A DNA stretch of 37,485 bases from Cognatilysobacter lacus (GCF_008274655.1 NZ_VTRV01000007.1:1-37485), one strand, 5' to 3'; shown: positions 15,709-24,318, numbered from the stretch's first letter. Notes: generated by a model not told the origin, from the sequence alone. Program-made: numbers and translations.

Positions 15709-17499
15709 TCAATCGGTGGACTTCGCGGCTGCCAGTTGGCGTAGCCGATCGCCGAGCCGCGCGATGTTTCGGCGCGTCGCTTCGAGCGCGATGCGTTGCC
15801 TCGCGGGCAGCGCGGTTTCGCCCAGCGCCTGCAAGGCCCCGGTGCCCGCCTGCCAGTGCGCGGAAGCTTCCGCGAGGCGCTGGGCTGCGACGGCGCGCTC
15901 GGTCGCGTCCGGTATGCCGTAGCCCCCCGCTGGCAGCAGGCTTGCCGGTCGGGAAAGGCGCTCGGCGATGACGAGCGTGTCCCGGAACGTGTCGTTCAGC
16001 GGTTGCGTCACTAGCGAGCCGCTGCCGAGGCTGCGTTTGAGCGCATCCACCGCGCGCGACTGCTGGCGGCGCAATGCCGCGTTCTCGAGAACCAGCAACG
16101 CCGCCGTCGAGCGCAGGTCGGCCCTGTCGATCCAGGCCCCCCGCGCGTCGGGCGGGAGGTCGAGCCAGTCGACGACACGCGCTTGGCGGATGGGCAGCGA
16201 CTCGCGCGCCGTGGACAACATGGTTTGCAGATGTTCGCCGATCGAATCGAACACGTAGCCGAGGCGGCGGGCTTCGGCAGGGTCGCGTGGCGTGGACGTG
16301 TCAGCGATTCCTGCGCGCGACAATCGCCGTAACAGCCCGGTCGGGCTCAGGCTCGCGAGGTCCTGCGCCGCCAGGCGCGGCACGCCGTCGTGCAGCAGGC
16401 GCCAGGTATCCACGGCGCAGTTGTTGTCGATGAAGCGATAGCGGCCGTCATAGCTCCAGTGCACCTGCGTGGCGCGCGCGAGCAGCGACTCGATCTCGTC
16501 CGCAGAGAGGCGCAGCGGCACCGAGCGAAGCGTGCGCAGTTCCACCTTCGTGTACTCGTCGACCACCTGCGGCAGCGGCAGTACGAACAGCCGCGTCGGA
16601 TAACCGCCCGTCAAGCCGCGCCAGCTGGAGATCTGCACGTCGTCGACGAAGGCGCGGAACGAGAGCACCTGGTGCCAGGCCAGGTCGAGGCGGCACTCCG
16701 GACCCGGCGCGTGGCCCGGTGCGCAGATGACGATCCGCAGCATCGCGTGGCCCCAACGGCTCATCGGGTGCTCGTCGGGCTCGGCAAGCAGATAGTCGAT
16801 CGCGTAGACGCGCGCGGGATCGATCGCGAGAAGCGGCGACGCGTCGGCGGCGCCTTCGGTTGCTGGACGCGCAAACACCGGCGCGCCGCAGTCGCGCGTC
16901 GTCGCCCGCGCACCCGTGCGCATCGCGAGATACGCAAAGAGCGCCGGGCGCCGGCAGGCGTAGTCGGCGTCGAGCGCGAAATGCTCGAGGTTCACGGCGA
17001 GGAACTCGGCCGGCGAGTCCAGCTCGTACGGATCGGGCGAGCGGTCCCGGAACGGGTTGACGCGCAGGCGGCCGTGCAGGGGCGTCGCGGACCAGCCGGC
17101 GAGATCGAGCAGGCGAGGATCACGTGATGCGCCACCGCCGGGCGAGCGATCCCACGCATGGGCCACCTCATGCACGAGCGCGGCGAGCGCAGGGCGCGCC
17201 GCTGGATCGGCTGGGTCCTGCCGTGTCTGTCGCCAGTCGTCGAGCCGGTCCTGGCGCAGCGTTATGACGCCTGGACGAAAGTGGCCATCCACCCCGTCGC
17301 GCAGGTGGCTGCTCAGCTCGATGCGGAGCCGCCCGTCCAGCATTGCGGCAACGGCCGGCGGCAGTGTCGCGCGCGCGGCAGTCACCAGCGTCCGAAGGTC
17401 ACCGGATTGCGCGGGGTCGCCCGCCTGCGCACTGCACGAGAGCGCGGCCAACAGGGCGGGCACCGCTACCCGCCAACGCGGGCGGCTTCGCGTCGTCAA
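15709..17499 (-). CDS. DUF4105 (Lnb N-terminal-like) protein with N-terminal HExxH domain
   Basis: 596 aa, exported (signal peptide about 1-26, ending SAQA). Two parts are visible. The N-terminal region has a zinc-protease-like motif HEVAH at 110-114 and a possible third ligand E165 in SPAEFLAVN. The central DUF4105 domain carries WGHAML with H251 and DNNCAVDTW with C361, the Cys/His pair expected of its NlpC/P60-like fold. To my knowledge DUF4105 occurs in the Lnb lipoprotein acyltransferase of Bacteroidetes; that function cannot be transferred here. The C-terminal third is helical. The start is TTG 17499, 15 bp after the DUF2388 stop, so the two are probably one operon. Confidence 0.88.
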   Translation of the reverse strand: MTTRSRPRWRVAVPALLAALSCSAQAGDPAQSGDLRTLVTAARATLPPAVAAMLDGRLRIELSSHLRDGVDGHFRPGVITLRQDRLDDWRQTRQDPADPAARPALAALVHEVAHAWDRSPGGGASRDPRLLDLAGWSATPLHGRLRVNPFRDRSPDPYELDSPAEFLAVNLEHFALDADYACRRPALFAYLAMRTGARATTRDCGAPVFARPATEGAADASPLLAIDPARVYAIDYLLAEPDEHPMSRWGHAMLRIVICAPGHAPGPECRLDLAWHQVLSFRAFVDDVQISSWRGLTGGYPTRLFVLPLPQVVDEYTKVELRTLRSVPLRLSADEIESLLARATQVHWSYDGRYRFIDNNCAVDTWRLLHDGVPRLAAQDLASLSPTGLLRRLSRAGIADTSTPRDPAEARRLGYVFDSIGEHLQTMLSTARESLPIRQARVVDWLDLPPDARGAWIDRADLRSTAALLVLENAALRRQQSRAVDALKRSLGSGSLVTQPLNDTFRDTLVIAERLSRPASLLPAGGYGIPDATERAVAAQRLAEASAHWQAGTGALQALGETALPARQRIALEATRRNIARLGDRLRQLAAAKSTD

Positions 17500-17514
17500 C
17501 GAAGGTGCCGCGAG

Positions 17515-17832
17515 CTAACGCGCGAGGATCGCCGTCGCGAGCTGCATGTCGCTCGCCGCGCGCGCCTGCGGGCGCGTCTCGCGCAACAGATGCAGTGCCG
17601 CTTCGAGCTGCGCGCCGCGTATCCGGCCGTCGCTGGCGACGAATAGCGCGGCGTCGTCGCGCGCCTGCAGCACGACCTTGTCGTTCCCGGAGGAGCTGCC
17701 GGTGGAATTCGAGACGCCCCCCGACGACGCGCCAGCGGATGTGCCGGCAAAGCTGCTCGCAGCGGCGTTGCCGGCGGCGAGCGGGAGGGCGATCGCGATG
17801 GCGGTCGCGAGGATCGTGCGCGTCTGGGTCAT
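17515..17832 (-). CDS. DUF2388 family small exported protein
   Basis: 105 aa. A signal peptide (residues 1 to about 24, ending NAAA) is followed by a short Ser/Gly-rich stretch and the DUF2388 core ARDDAALFVASDGRIRGAQL with the ETRPQA region after it. Function unknown; the family is periplasmic. The start is ATG 17832; a GTG at 17874 would put extra residues before the signal peptide. It is the first gene of a likely two-gene unit with the DUF4105 protein, 15 bp apart, which suggests a joint envelope role. Confidence 0.85.
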   Translation of the reverse strand: MTQTRTILATAIAIALPLAAGNAAASSFAGTSAGASSGGVSNSTGSSSGNDKVVLQARDDAALFVASDGRIRGAQLEAALHLLRETRPQARAASDMQLATAILAR

Positions 17833-17905
17833 GCGGGCGGGTTCGGGCGGGAAAACGCGAGCATAGTCGCGCACGCCGCCGTCGCGCTGAACCGCCGGTG
17901 TCGCG

Positions 17906-18205
17906 TCAGTGGCGACGTTCGGCGCCCGCAGGCGTTCCGTCCTGACGATCGGCGATCGCGAACTCGGGGGATTCGGCGTCGTGCACGTGGCGCAGGGCCT
18001 CGATCACCTCGGGCGCGAGCCGGGCGATGTCCAGGACGACCTTCCCCGAATGGACATCGCGGACCGCGTCGAGCGGCAGCACGAAGTCCCCGGCGTTCTG
18101 GATGTTGATCACGATCGCGTCCTGGCGGGTCTCCCGCACCGCGCCGACACCGACGCTCCCGTCGGCCACGAACACCATCTGACCGACTTCGATCCGCTGC
18201 TGCAT
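17906..18205 (-). CDS. PRC-barrel-like small protein (DUF2171-like)
   Basis: 99 aa. The strand pattern IEVGQMVFVADGSVGVGAV followed by DAIVINI, then DFVLPLDAVRDVHSGKVVLD, matches the small beta barrel of DUF2171/PRC-type proteins. The C-terminal part is helical, then a short polar tail. Role unknown; PRC-like barrels usually mediate protein or RNA contacts. The start is ATG 18205 with GAGGAAG 6 nt upstream; the long upstream frame is rejected. It is divergent from the DUF1993 gene across 193 bp with no other gene. Confidence 0.75.
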   Translation of the reverse strand: MQQRIEVGQMVFVADGSVGVGAVRETRQDAIVINIQNAGDFVLPLDAVRDVHSGKVVLDIARLAPEVIEALRHVHDAESPEFAIADRQDGTPAGAERRH

Positions 18206-18398
18206 GGCTGCTTCCTCATCGTTCGCGCCGCGAAGGCGGCTGTGCGTTCCGATGATGCGTAGCGCCGCCGGTGGTGCGCGTGAACATCGGGCCCGGCGGA
18301 GCGCGGCCGACCCAAGGGAAGCACGCTGCTGCCAAGCGCGGATGCGCGGTGGCCACCACGCCGTATTAGGCTTCGCTTTTCCCACTGGCGAGCCGCCC

Positions 18399-18917
18399 AT
18401 GACGATTTCCCTGTACCAGGCCTCGGTGCCCGCGTTCGAGCGTGCGTTGCGCAACCTCCGGCACGTGCTCGGCAAGGGTGCCGCGCACGCAAGCGAACAT
18501 GGCGTCGAACCGGATTCGCTGCTGCAGCTGCGCGTCATCGACGACATGCTGCCGCTCTCGCGCCAGGTGCAGATCGCCTGCGACATGGCGAAGAACGGCG
18601 CCGCGCGGCTGGCCGGGATGGAGCCGCCGGTGATGGCGGACGAGGAAGCCACGATCGAGCAGCTTTACGCGCGCATCGACCGCACGCTTGAATTCGTGCG
18701 GGGCATCGACGCGGCGTCGATCGATGGTGCGGAAGGCCGCGAGATCGTGCTGAACATGCGCAGCGGCGAGATGCGTTTCAACGGGCAGGATTACCTGACG
18801 ACGTTCGTCCTGCCGAACCTCTACTTCCACGCGACGACGACATACCTGCTGCTGCGTCGCGAGGGTGCGCCGCTGGGCAAGATCGACTTCATCGCCGGTC
18901 CCGACGCCCCCGGGTGA
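18399..18917 (+). CDS. DUF1993 family protein
   Basis: 172 aa, all-helical. It begins MTISLYQASVPAFERAL, has the family segment DMLPLSRQVQIACD (about 47-60) and ends with NLYFHATTTYLLLRREGAPLG, the conserved C-terminal helix with His of DUF1993, a DinB-like four-helix family. Function unknown; DinB-like folds often bind metal through His residues. The start is ATG 18399; the annotation follows the family N-terminus. It lies 93 bp upstream of an SDR gene on the same strand, so cotranscription is possible. Confidence 0.88.
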   Translation: MTISLYQASVPAFERALRNLRHVLGKGAAHASEHGVEPDSLLQLRVIDDMLPLSRQVQIACDMAKNGAARLAGMEPPVMADEEATIEQLYARIDRTLEFVRGIDAASIDGAEGREIVLNMRSGEMRFNGQDYLTTFVLPNLYFHATTTYLLLRREGAPLGKIDFIAGPDAPG

Positions 18918-19010
18918 CGGCTGGCCGGGCGCTGTCGGCAGGGCTCCCGATCACCGTTGCTTTGCGCGGTCGCGGCCATGCTGCGTCTTTCCCCCGAAGG
19001 AATGACGCAC

Positions 19011-20003
19011 ATGGCCACCCAGCACCAGAAGGACGGCGGCGCGCGCACCGCCGCCTCGCAGCGCGAAATCCAGGCGGGCATCGACGCGGGCGAGGGCACG
19101 CAGGCCAAGGCCAAGGGTGAGCGCGGCGCGCCGGTCCAGGCCGGCGTCGAAGACGAGCCAACCAATCCGATGCCCGAGCAGCACCTGCAAAAGCCGGGCA
19201 ACGAGCATGGGCTCGACGTCGAACCGCGCTTCCTGGCGCCGGGCTACGTCGGCAGCGGCAAGCTTCAGGACATGGTCGCGATCGTGACCGGCGGCGACTC
19301 CGGAATCGGCCGCGCGGTGGCCGTGCTGTTCGCGCGCGAAGGCGCCGACGTGGCCGTGCTTTACCTCGACGAACACGAGGACGCCGATGCCACCAGGGGA
19401 TTCGTCGAGGCCGAGGGCCGTCGCTGCATCACCCTCGCCGGCGACGTACGCGACGCGGGCTTCTGCAACCAGGCGGTCGAGAAGGTGGTGGGCGAGTTCG
19501 GCCGCCTCGACATCCTGGTCAACAACGCCGCATTCCAGCAGCACGCGTCCAGGCTCGAGGACATCACCGACGAGCACCTGATGATGACGCTGGAGACCAA
19601 CATCGGCGGTTACTTCCACATGGCGCGCGCCGTCCTGCCGCACATGGAGAAGGGCGCCTGCATCATCAACACCAGCTCGGAGACCGCGCTGTTCGGCAAC
19701 AAGCAGTTGCTCGACTACTCGGCCACCAAGGGCGCGATCAACGCATTCACCATGTCGCTGGCGAGCAACCTGCTCGACCGCGGCATCCGCGTCAACGCGG
19801 TGGCGCCGGGCCCTGTCTGGACACCCCTGAATCCTGCCGACAAGGATGCCAAGTCGGTGGCCACGTTCGGCCAGGACAGCGACATGCGGCGCCCCGCGCA
19901 ACCGGAAGAGCTTTCACCGGCGTACGTATTCCTCGCTTCGCCCGTGACCGGCTCGTACGTCAACGGCGCGATCCTGCCGGTGATGGGCGGACCGCGCGGC
20001 TGA
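19011..20003 (+). CDS. SDR family oxidoreductase, YghA type with long N-terminal extension
   Basis: 330 aa. Residues 1-85 are a hydrophilic, low-complexity extension typical of YghA-like proteins. The SDR core follows: NAD(P) motif TGGDSGIGR (93-101), NNAA at 171-174, catalytic S223 (in INTSSETA), Y236 and K240 (YSATK), and the end VNGAILPVMGGPRG. All catalytic residues are intact. It is probably an NAD(P)-dependent reductase of small carbonyl compounds. The start is ATG 19011, 9 nt after AAGGA; an ATG at 19002 would sit on the ribosome site. It converges on the DUF1615 gene with a 15-bp gap. Confidence 0.92.
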   Translation: MATQHQKDGGARTAASQREIQAGIDAGEGTQAKAKGERGAPVQAGVEDEPTNPMPEQHLQKPGNEHGLDVEPRFLAPGYVGSGKLQDMVAIVTGGDSGIGRAVAVLFAREGADVAVLYLDEHEDADATRGFVEAEGRRCITLAGDVRDAGFCNQAVEKVVGEFGRLDILVNNAAFQQHASRLEDITDEHLMMTLETNIGGYFHMARAVLPHMEKGACIINTSSETALFGNKQLLDYSATKGAINAFTMSLASNLLDRGIRVNAVAPGPVWTPLNPADKDAKSVATFGQDSDMRRPAQPEELSPAYVFLASPVTGSYVNGAILPVMGGPRG

Positions 20004-20018
20004 CGGAAGCGCGCGAGG

Positions 20019-21137
20019 TCAGCCCTTGGATCGCGCCATGCAAGCGCGGTAGCGCTGGTCCACGCGCTTCGCGAACCACGCCGTGGTCAGGTGACGCGTG
20101 ATCTTCGGGCTCGACAGCCGGATTTCGGGCAGGCGCGCACGCGGCAGCGCATGGCCGGCGGCGTGTTCGCCCAGCGAGAAGATTTCCCGGTAGAGATCGG
20201 TCTTCTCGAAGTCGAGCGTGCTCGCTTTCAGCAGGTCGCGATGGATGGCGGCGTCGTCCATGCCGATCTCCTGCGAGAGCGCGCGGACGGCCACCTCGGT
20301 GCGGCTCGCTTCGCTGCCGTCATAACGCACGACATCGCCGTCGAGATCGAGCGGGATGCCCGACGCGATCGACGCCGCGTTCTGGAACGCCGCGTTGCGG
20401 CTTGCGTACCAGCCGGCGTTGTAGTCGGCGAAGCGGAAGATCGGCTGCCGGTACGAGCTGCGGTAACCGAGCAGGTGCGCTGTGCCGAAGTAGACGCCGC
20501 CGCGACGCGTGAACACCTCGTGCCGGATCGAGCTGTCGACCGCGTAGGGGTAGTCGCGGTCGGCCGCGAGGTGTTCGGCGAACGTCACCGACACCTGCAT
20601 CGGCCCGCCCGTGTGCACGGGGTTGGCGCTTGCAAGCAGACGGCGGCCCATCGGCACGCGGTCGATCATCGCTTCGTAGATGTCGCTGAGCTCGCGCTCG
20701 GTGGTGGCGGCTGCGATGCGCTGTTCCCACGTGCGTCCATCGGGCGACGTGATCTGCAGCGCGGCGCGCGCGACCAGGGGTGGAACATGGTGCGCGGCGA
20801 ACCGCCGGTCGATCTCCTCGAGCGCGATGCGCCCCAGGCCGGGCACCTTCGGGTCGCCAGCGAACGACGATTCCTGCTCGGTCACCGCCACTACCGCGCA
20901 CAGATTCGCCGTCGAAGGCTCGATGCGCAGCGCAGCGAACGCGGCCTGGATGTCGCCCGCCCAACCGCTGCGGTCGCGAACGCCCGACGGCATCAAGCGT
21001 GACAGCTCCGCGCGGACTTCCGCGGGCGTTTTCACGTGCGGGCGAGGGCGCTCGTTGCAGCCGACGATGCCCAGGGCGAGCAGGCACGCGGAGGCGCCGG
21101 CGAGCAGCAGGCGGAATCGCAACGCAGGTTCTGTCAT
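20019..21137 (-). CDS. DUF1615 family lipoprotein
   Basis: 372 aa. Lipoprotein signal with lipobox I-V-G-C (C27), so it should be anchored in the envelope. The mature part resembles DUF1615 proteins: VVAVTEQESSFAGDP (a Glu in a setting like that of lytic transglycosylases), GLGRIALEEID, NPVHTGGPMQVSVTFAE, and YRQPIFRFADYNAGWYASRN. A lysozyme-like fold acting on peptidoglycan is plausible from these motifs but not established. The start is ATG 21137; the ribosome site is poor. It is divergent from the DUF1203 gene. Confidence 0.88.
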   Translation of the reverse strand: MTEPALRFRLLLAGASACLLALGIVGCNERPRPHVKTPAEVRAELSRLMPSGVRDRSGWAGDIQAAFAALRIEPSTANLCAVVAVTEQESSFAGDPKVPGLGRIALEEIDRRFAAHHVPPLVARAALQITSPDGRTWEQRIAAATTERELSDIYEAMIDRVPMGRRLLASANPVHTGGPMQVSVTFAEHLAADRDYPYAVDSSIRHEVFTRRGGVYFGTAHLLGYRSSYRQPIFRFADYNAGWYASRNAAFQNAASIASGIPLDLDGDVVRYDGSEASRTEVAVRALSQEIGMDDAAIHRDLLKASTLDFEKTDLYREIFSLGEHAAGHALPRARLPEIRLSSPKITRHLTTAWFAKRVDQRYRACMARSKG

Positions 21138-21441
21138 TCGTGGTGGTCCGTTGGAGGAGGTGTCGTTCGCGATCGCGTGGTCGCGGCGCGGAAGGTTCGG
21201 ATGGACTCACGCGCGTCGCTTGACCGATGCCAAGCAGCGCGCGTGTTGGCTGCATGGAACAGCGCGCCGGGACGCGATCGAGGGTCTCGGCAGTCCGGGT
21301 TCTGTCCAGGGTCGAGCTGTCGGGGTGCCGAGGCGTTGCGGAAGGGTAGCCCAGACGGTTGCTTACGGACGATGCGCAAACTCCGGATAGCAGCGGGCCG
21401 CAAGCAGGGCGACGCTGGCGAACCACAGACGGAGCCCCGAT
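21138..21441. other. Divergent intergenic region, no gene seen
   Basis: 304 bp between the divergent DUF1615 and DUF1203 genes. It must hold two promoters, but no -35/-10 pair close to consensus is visible. No tRNA, repeat or strong hairpin was found. Confidence 0.5.
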
Positions 21442-21909
21442 ATGACGTTTCGCACCATCGGTCTCGATCCGACCCCCTTCATGCGGCTTTACGACCTCGG
21501 CGACGATGAACTCGCATTGCACGACGCGCGCCGGGTGCGTGTAGGCGTCGCGGGCCGGGTACCGGACCGAGTCGAACTCCGCGACCTCGCAGTCGGAGAG
21601 TCCGCGCTCCTCGTCAATTACACGCACCAGCCCGCACGGACACCGTACCGCGCCTGCCATGCCGTCTACGTCCGCGAAGGCGCGACCGCGGCGCGCGTCG
21701 TCGAGGGACGACTGCCGTCGGTGATGGTTCGTCGACTCCTGTCTCTGCGCGCGTTCGACTCAGGCCACATGATGGTCGAGGCCGACGTCGTCGAGGGCCA
21801 GGTTGCGAGAGCGCGGCTGATCGACATCCTGGCTGATCACCGCGTGGCCTACGTGCACGCTCACTACGCGAAGCCCGGGTGTTTTGCCGCGAGGATCGAG
21901 CGGATCTAG
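21442..21909 (+). CDS. DUF1203 family protein
   Basis: 155 aa. The family order is clear: MTFRTIGLDPTPFMRLYDL, CHAVYVREGA in the middle and a C-terminal VAYVHAHYAKPGCFAARIERI. Small cytoplasmic protein of unknown function. The conserved C-terminal His, Tyr and Cys are all present. The start is ATG 21442 with GGAG 9 nt upstream. It converges with the degenerate GGDEF gene with a 2-bp gap. Confidence 0.88.
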   Translation: MTFRTIGLDPTPFMRLYDLGDDELALHDARRVRVGVAGRVPDRVELRDLAVGESALLVNYTHQPARTPYRACHAVYVREGATAARVVEGRLPSVMVRRLLSLRAFDSGHMMVEADVVEGQVARARLIDILADHRVAYVHAHYAKPGCFAARIERI

Positions 21910-21911
21910 GA

Positions 21912-22919
21912 TTAGTCGCGCGCCGACACTCGCTCGTGTCCCGCGTCGAACTTCGCGCGATCGGCACGCGCGAGCACCGCGTCGGCGTCCACTTCGCCGC
22001 TACGCGCCAGCACGGTGCGGATGGTCGCGCCACTGCAGGCGACGAGGCGTTCTTCGCCGATGTCGAAAGGCCCGCGCATGGCCGACTGCAGCCGGCTTCG
22101 CAGCACGCCCGACGCGGCTTCGGCGTTCTCGCGCGGCACGGTGGCCGCCACGACGAATGCGTCGACGCCAACGCGCGCGATCAGGTCCCCGCCACGCAGC
22201 GCGCCTTCGAGTGCGCGGGCGATCGCGATCAGCAGACGGTCGCGCGCGTCGTGGCCGGGACGCGCCGCTATTGATCTCAAGTCGTCGACGTCGATGAAGG
22301 CGACCACGAGTGCGCGGTCGTCGCGTTGCGCGCGGGCAAGCATGCGGCTTACCTCCTGCGCCAGCGCCTGACGGTTCGGAAGGCCGGTGACAACATCCGA
22401 CAAGGCAGAGCGTGCCAGCGCACCATTCGCCACGCGCAGTTTCTCCACGAGGCGCTCGCGGTCGACGCGCTCGCCGATCAGCTGCGCGAACAACACGAGC
22501 GAGCTTTCGGACTCCGCGTCCAGCGTGCGCGGCTCCGAGTGGGCGGCGCAAAGCGAGCCGAACTCCAAGCCGTCGCAGGTGAGCACCGGGGCGCTGACGA
22601 GCGTGTGTGCGCCCGCGGCCGTCCGGAGCGCCGCGTCGCGGTGCCCGCCCGGCACGTGGCGGCGCTGCGCATGTCCCGCGTCCAAGGCAGCTGCCGGGAA
22701 CTCGAGCCAAGGCAATAACGTGCCTTCCCGAATGCCCAGCGAACCCGTATTGCGGGCGAACAGGACGCTTTGCCGCCGAGCGTCGGGATCAACCGACGTG
22801 AGGAACGTGCTCTCCAGCCCGGTCGCGTCCGCCAGCAACTCGAGCAGCGGACGGACGAGCTGTTCCAGCGTCGATGCGCCGTCGAAGCATTGCGACAGCC
22901 GGGCGAACGGGCGGTCCAT
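21912..22919 (-). CDS. GAF-GGDEF protein with degenerate active site and intact I-site
   Basis: 335 aa, soluble. GAF domain (about 15-155), then a GGDEF domain (about 170-330; DVVTGLPNRQALA at 175-187). The signature loop is GVDAF at 251-255, lacking the second Gly and the catalytic acidic residue, and the substrate-binding Asn/Asp of FKxIND is also lost (DDLRSIAARPGHD). It should not make c-di-GMP. The inhibitory-site motif RxxD is intact (R242, D245), exactly five residues before the loop, so it may bind c-di-GMP as a receptor. The start is ATG 22919 with GGGGAAA upstream. The intact homologue is at 28244. Confidence 0.92.
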   Translation of the reverse strand: MDRPFARLSQCFDGASTLEQLVRPLLELLADATGLESTFLTSVDPDARRQSVLFARNTGSLGIREGTLLPWLEFPAAALDAGHAQRRHVPGGHRDAALRTAAGAHTLVSAPVLTCDGLEFGSLCAAHSEPRTLDAESESSLVLFAQLIGERVDRERLVEKLRVANGALARSALSDVVTGLPNRQALAQEVSRMLARAQRDDRALVVAFIDVDDLRSIAARPGHDARDRLLIAIARALEGALRGGDLIARVGVDAFVVAATVPRENAEAASGVLRSRLQSAMRGPFDIGEERLVACSGATIRTVLARSGEVDADAVLARADRAKFDAGHERVSARD

Positions 22920-23037
22920 GGGAATTTCCCCGCGAGGTGCGATGGATTCTGCACGAGGCCTGCTGCGGCCGGTAGCGCATGTTTTGTCGGCCGTTCACCT
23001 GGCGCAGCCTAGGATTTGCAGTCAGGAGGGCCGGACG

Positions 23038-23304
23038 ATGGCGACAGGCTGGGCAGGCGATGGCGCAGTACAGGATCAGATCGACGCGACCGTCGGCGAC
23101 GCGATACGTCGTGCGCGCAGCCGGCTGCCGCACGGGCCCGGACGCAGTCATTGCGAGGAATGCGAGGCGCCGATTCCCGAAGCGCGCCGCGCAGCGCTGC
23201 CCGGCGTGCGCCTGTGCGTGGCATGCCAGGAGCGCCTCGACGCCGAGGAAGGCGCGCACGCGGGTTACAACCGTCGCGGCAGCAAGGACAGCCAGTTGCG
23301 CTGA
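23038..23304 (+). CDS. TraR/DksA-family zinc finger protein (YbiI type)
   Basis: 88 aa, the length of E. coli YbiI. The zinc finger is C39-x2-C42-x17-C60-x2-C63, within CEECEAPIPEARRAALPGVR and LCVACQ. The family binds RNA polymerase or related partners through the secondary channel in DksA; this short type lacks the long coiled-coil, so a DksA-like action is uncertain. The start is ATG 23038 with AGGAGG 8 nt upstream. The gene ends in TGA immediately abutting the stop of the Nudix gene (TGATCA), and a hairpin follows inside that gene. Confidence 0.9.
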   Translation: MATGWAGDGAVQDQIDATVGDAIRRARSRLPHGPGRSHCEECEAPIPEARRAALPGVRLCVACQERLDAEEGAHAGYNRRGSKDSQLR

Positions 23305-23778
23305 TCAGGCCGGCGGTTCGCCGCCGAGCAGCGCGTCCAGGCGGTCGAGCAGCGGACGCTGGCTCTCCAGCATTTTCGGATAGGCCTCCGCGAGCGCGAA
23401 CCACCGCGCGCGGTCGACTTCCGGAAATTCGCTGAAACGACCGCTGCGGGGTGGCCATTCCATGCGGAACATCATGCTGTTCAGGTGGTCGGGGTCGAAG
23501 TCGCCTTCCATCGCGAATGCTTCGACCCACTTGCCGCCGCGTTGGCGCAGCCGGCCCAGCGCTGCGAGCGGACCCGTTGCGGGCGCGCCCAACTCCTCTT
23601 CGAATTCACGACGCGCCGTCTGTTCCGGCGTCTCGCCTTCCATGGGCCCGCCCTTGGGGATGCTCCACGCACCGTCGTCGCGTGCGTGCCAGAAGGGACC
23701 GCCGGGATGCGCGAGCAACACGTCGACCCCGCGGGCGCGTGTTCGATAAAGAAGGATGCCTGCGCTTTCCCGTGGCAT
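23305..23778 (-). CDS. Nudix hydrolase
   Basis: 157 aa. The Nudix box Gx5Ex7REUxEExGU is complete (from GGPMEGE at about 43-49 to REFEEELGA). It also has SAGILLYRTR at the N-terminus and WSIPKG before the box, an arrangement common in Nudix proteins acting on nucleoside diphosphate-linked substrates, including diadenosine polyphosphates. The substrate is not readable. The start is ATG 23778; the ribosome site is weak. Its last codons overlap a UUCG-loop hairpin of the opposite gene. Confidence 0.92.
   Translation of the reverse strand: MPRESAGILLYRTRARGVDVLLAHPGGPFWHARDDGAWSIPKGGPMEGETPEQTARREFEEELGAPATGPLAALGRLRQRGGKWVEAFAMEGDFDPDHLNSMMFRMEWPPRSGRFSEFPEVDRARWFALAEAYPKMLESQRPLLDRLDALLGGEPPA
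23311..23326 (+). terminator. UUCG-loop hairpin after the YbiI-type gene
   Basis: CGGCGG, loop TTCG, CCGCCG, 7 bp after the stop of the zinc-finger gene and inside the last codons of the convergent Nudix gene. There is no T-run. A possible shared 3' end structure. Confidence 0.35.
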
Positions 23779-23838
23779 GCGTCATCCGTCGTGGCGACAC
23801 CGATGCTCGCGCACCGCGCGGCGTGATCCCGTGAATGT

Positions 23839-24222
23839 CTACTGACGCGTCGCGCCGCGCCCGTCGGCACGTTCCCGGCGCTCGGTTTCGAGCGCCGCGA
23901 GCCAGGCTTCGAGTTCCATGCCCTCGCTCGCGGCCTCCTCCATGGCGGGCAATTGCAGGTCGGGTGCGATGTCGATCGACAGCGGCACGGGCCCGCTCGA
24001 CAGCGTCACGCGCGCATGCCGCAGCATCGCGATCGCCATCCCGGGGCTCTCGGTCGACGCCATGACGCGGCCGCCGAGCACCAGCGCGTATTCGCCGTAG
24101 CGCCGCGCGATGCCGCCGACGATGCGGTCACCGTCGGCCAGCAGGTGAGCTACGGCCGGCATGCTCAGGCCGGAGAACGCGCCATCGCGGGGAATGTGTC
24201 GAGGTGGCTTGGAATCGGGCAT
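23839..24222 (-). CDS. Small protein of unknown function
   Basis: 127 aa. No family recognised. The N-terminus is polar, then DRIVGGIARRYGEYALVLGG suggests alternating strands, and the end is acidic then basic (EAWLAALETERRERADG), probably helical. The composition is normal for a cytoplasmic protein, the frame is free of stops and it fills a gap between two same-strand genes, so I call it real. The start is ATG 24222 (MPDSKPPRHIP); the ribosome site is weak. It is 60 bp upstream of the Nudix gene on the same strand and may be cotranscribed with it. Confidence 0.65.
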   Translation of the reverse strand: MPDSKPPRHIPRDGAFSGLSMPAVAHLLADGDRIVGGIARRYGEYALVLGGRVMASTESPGMAIAMLRHARVTLSSGPVPLSIDIAPDLQLPAMEEAASEGMELEAWLAALETERRERADGRGATRQ

Positions 24223-24318
24223 GTCGAGATCCGGGGGCCGTTGCCGCAGTCTGCATGTTGGCGGCGGAATGGGCGAGGCATGCGGTCGCCATTGGTTCAG
24301 CGCGGCGCAACCGGGCGG

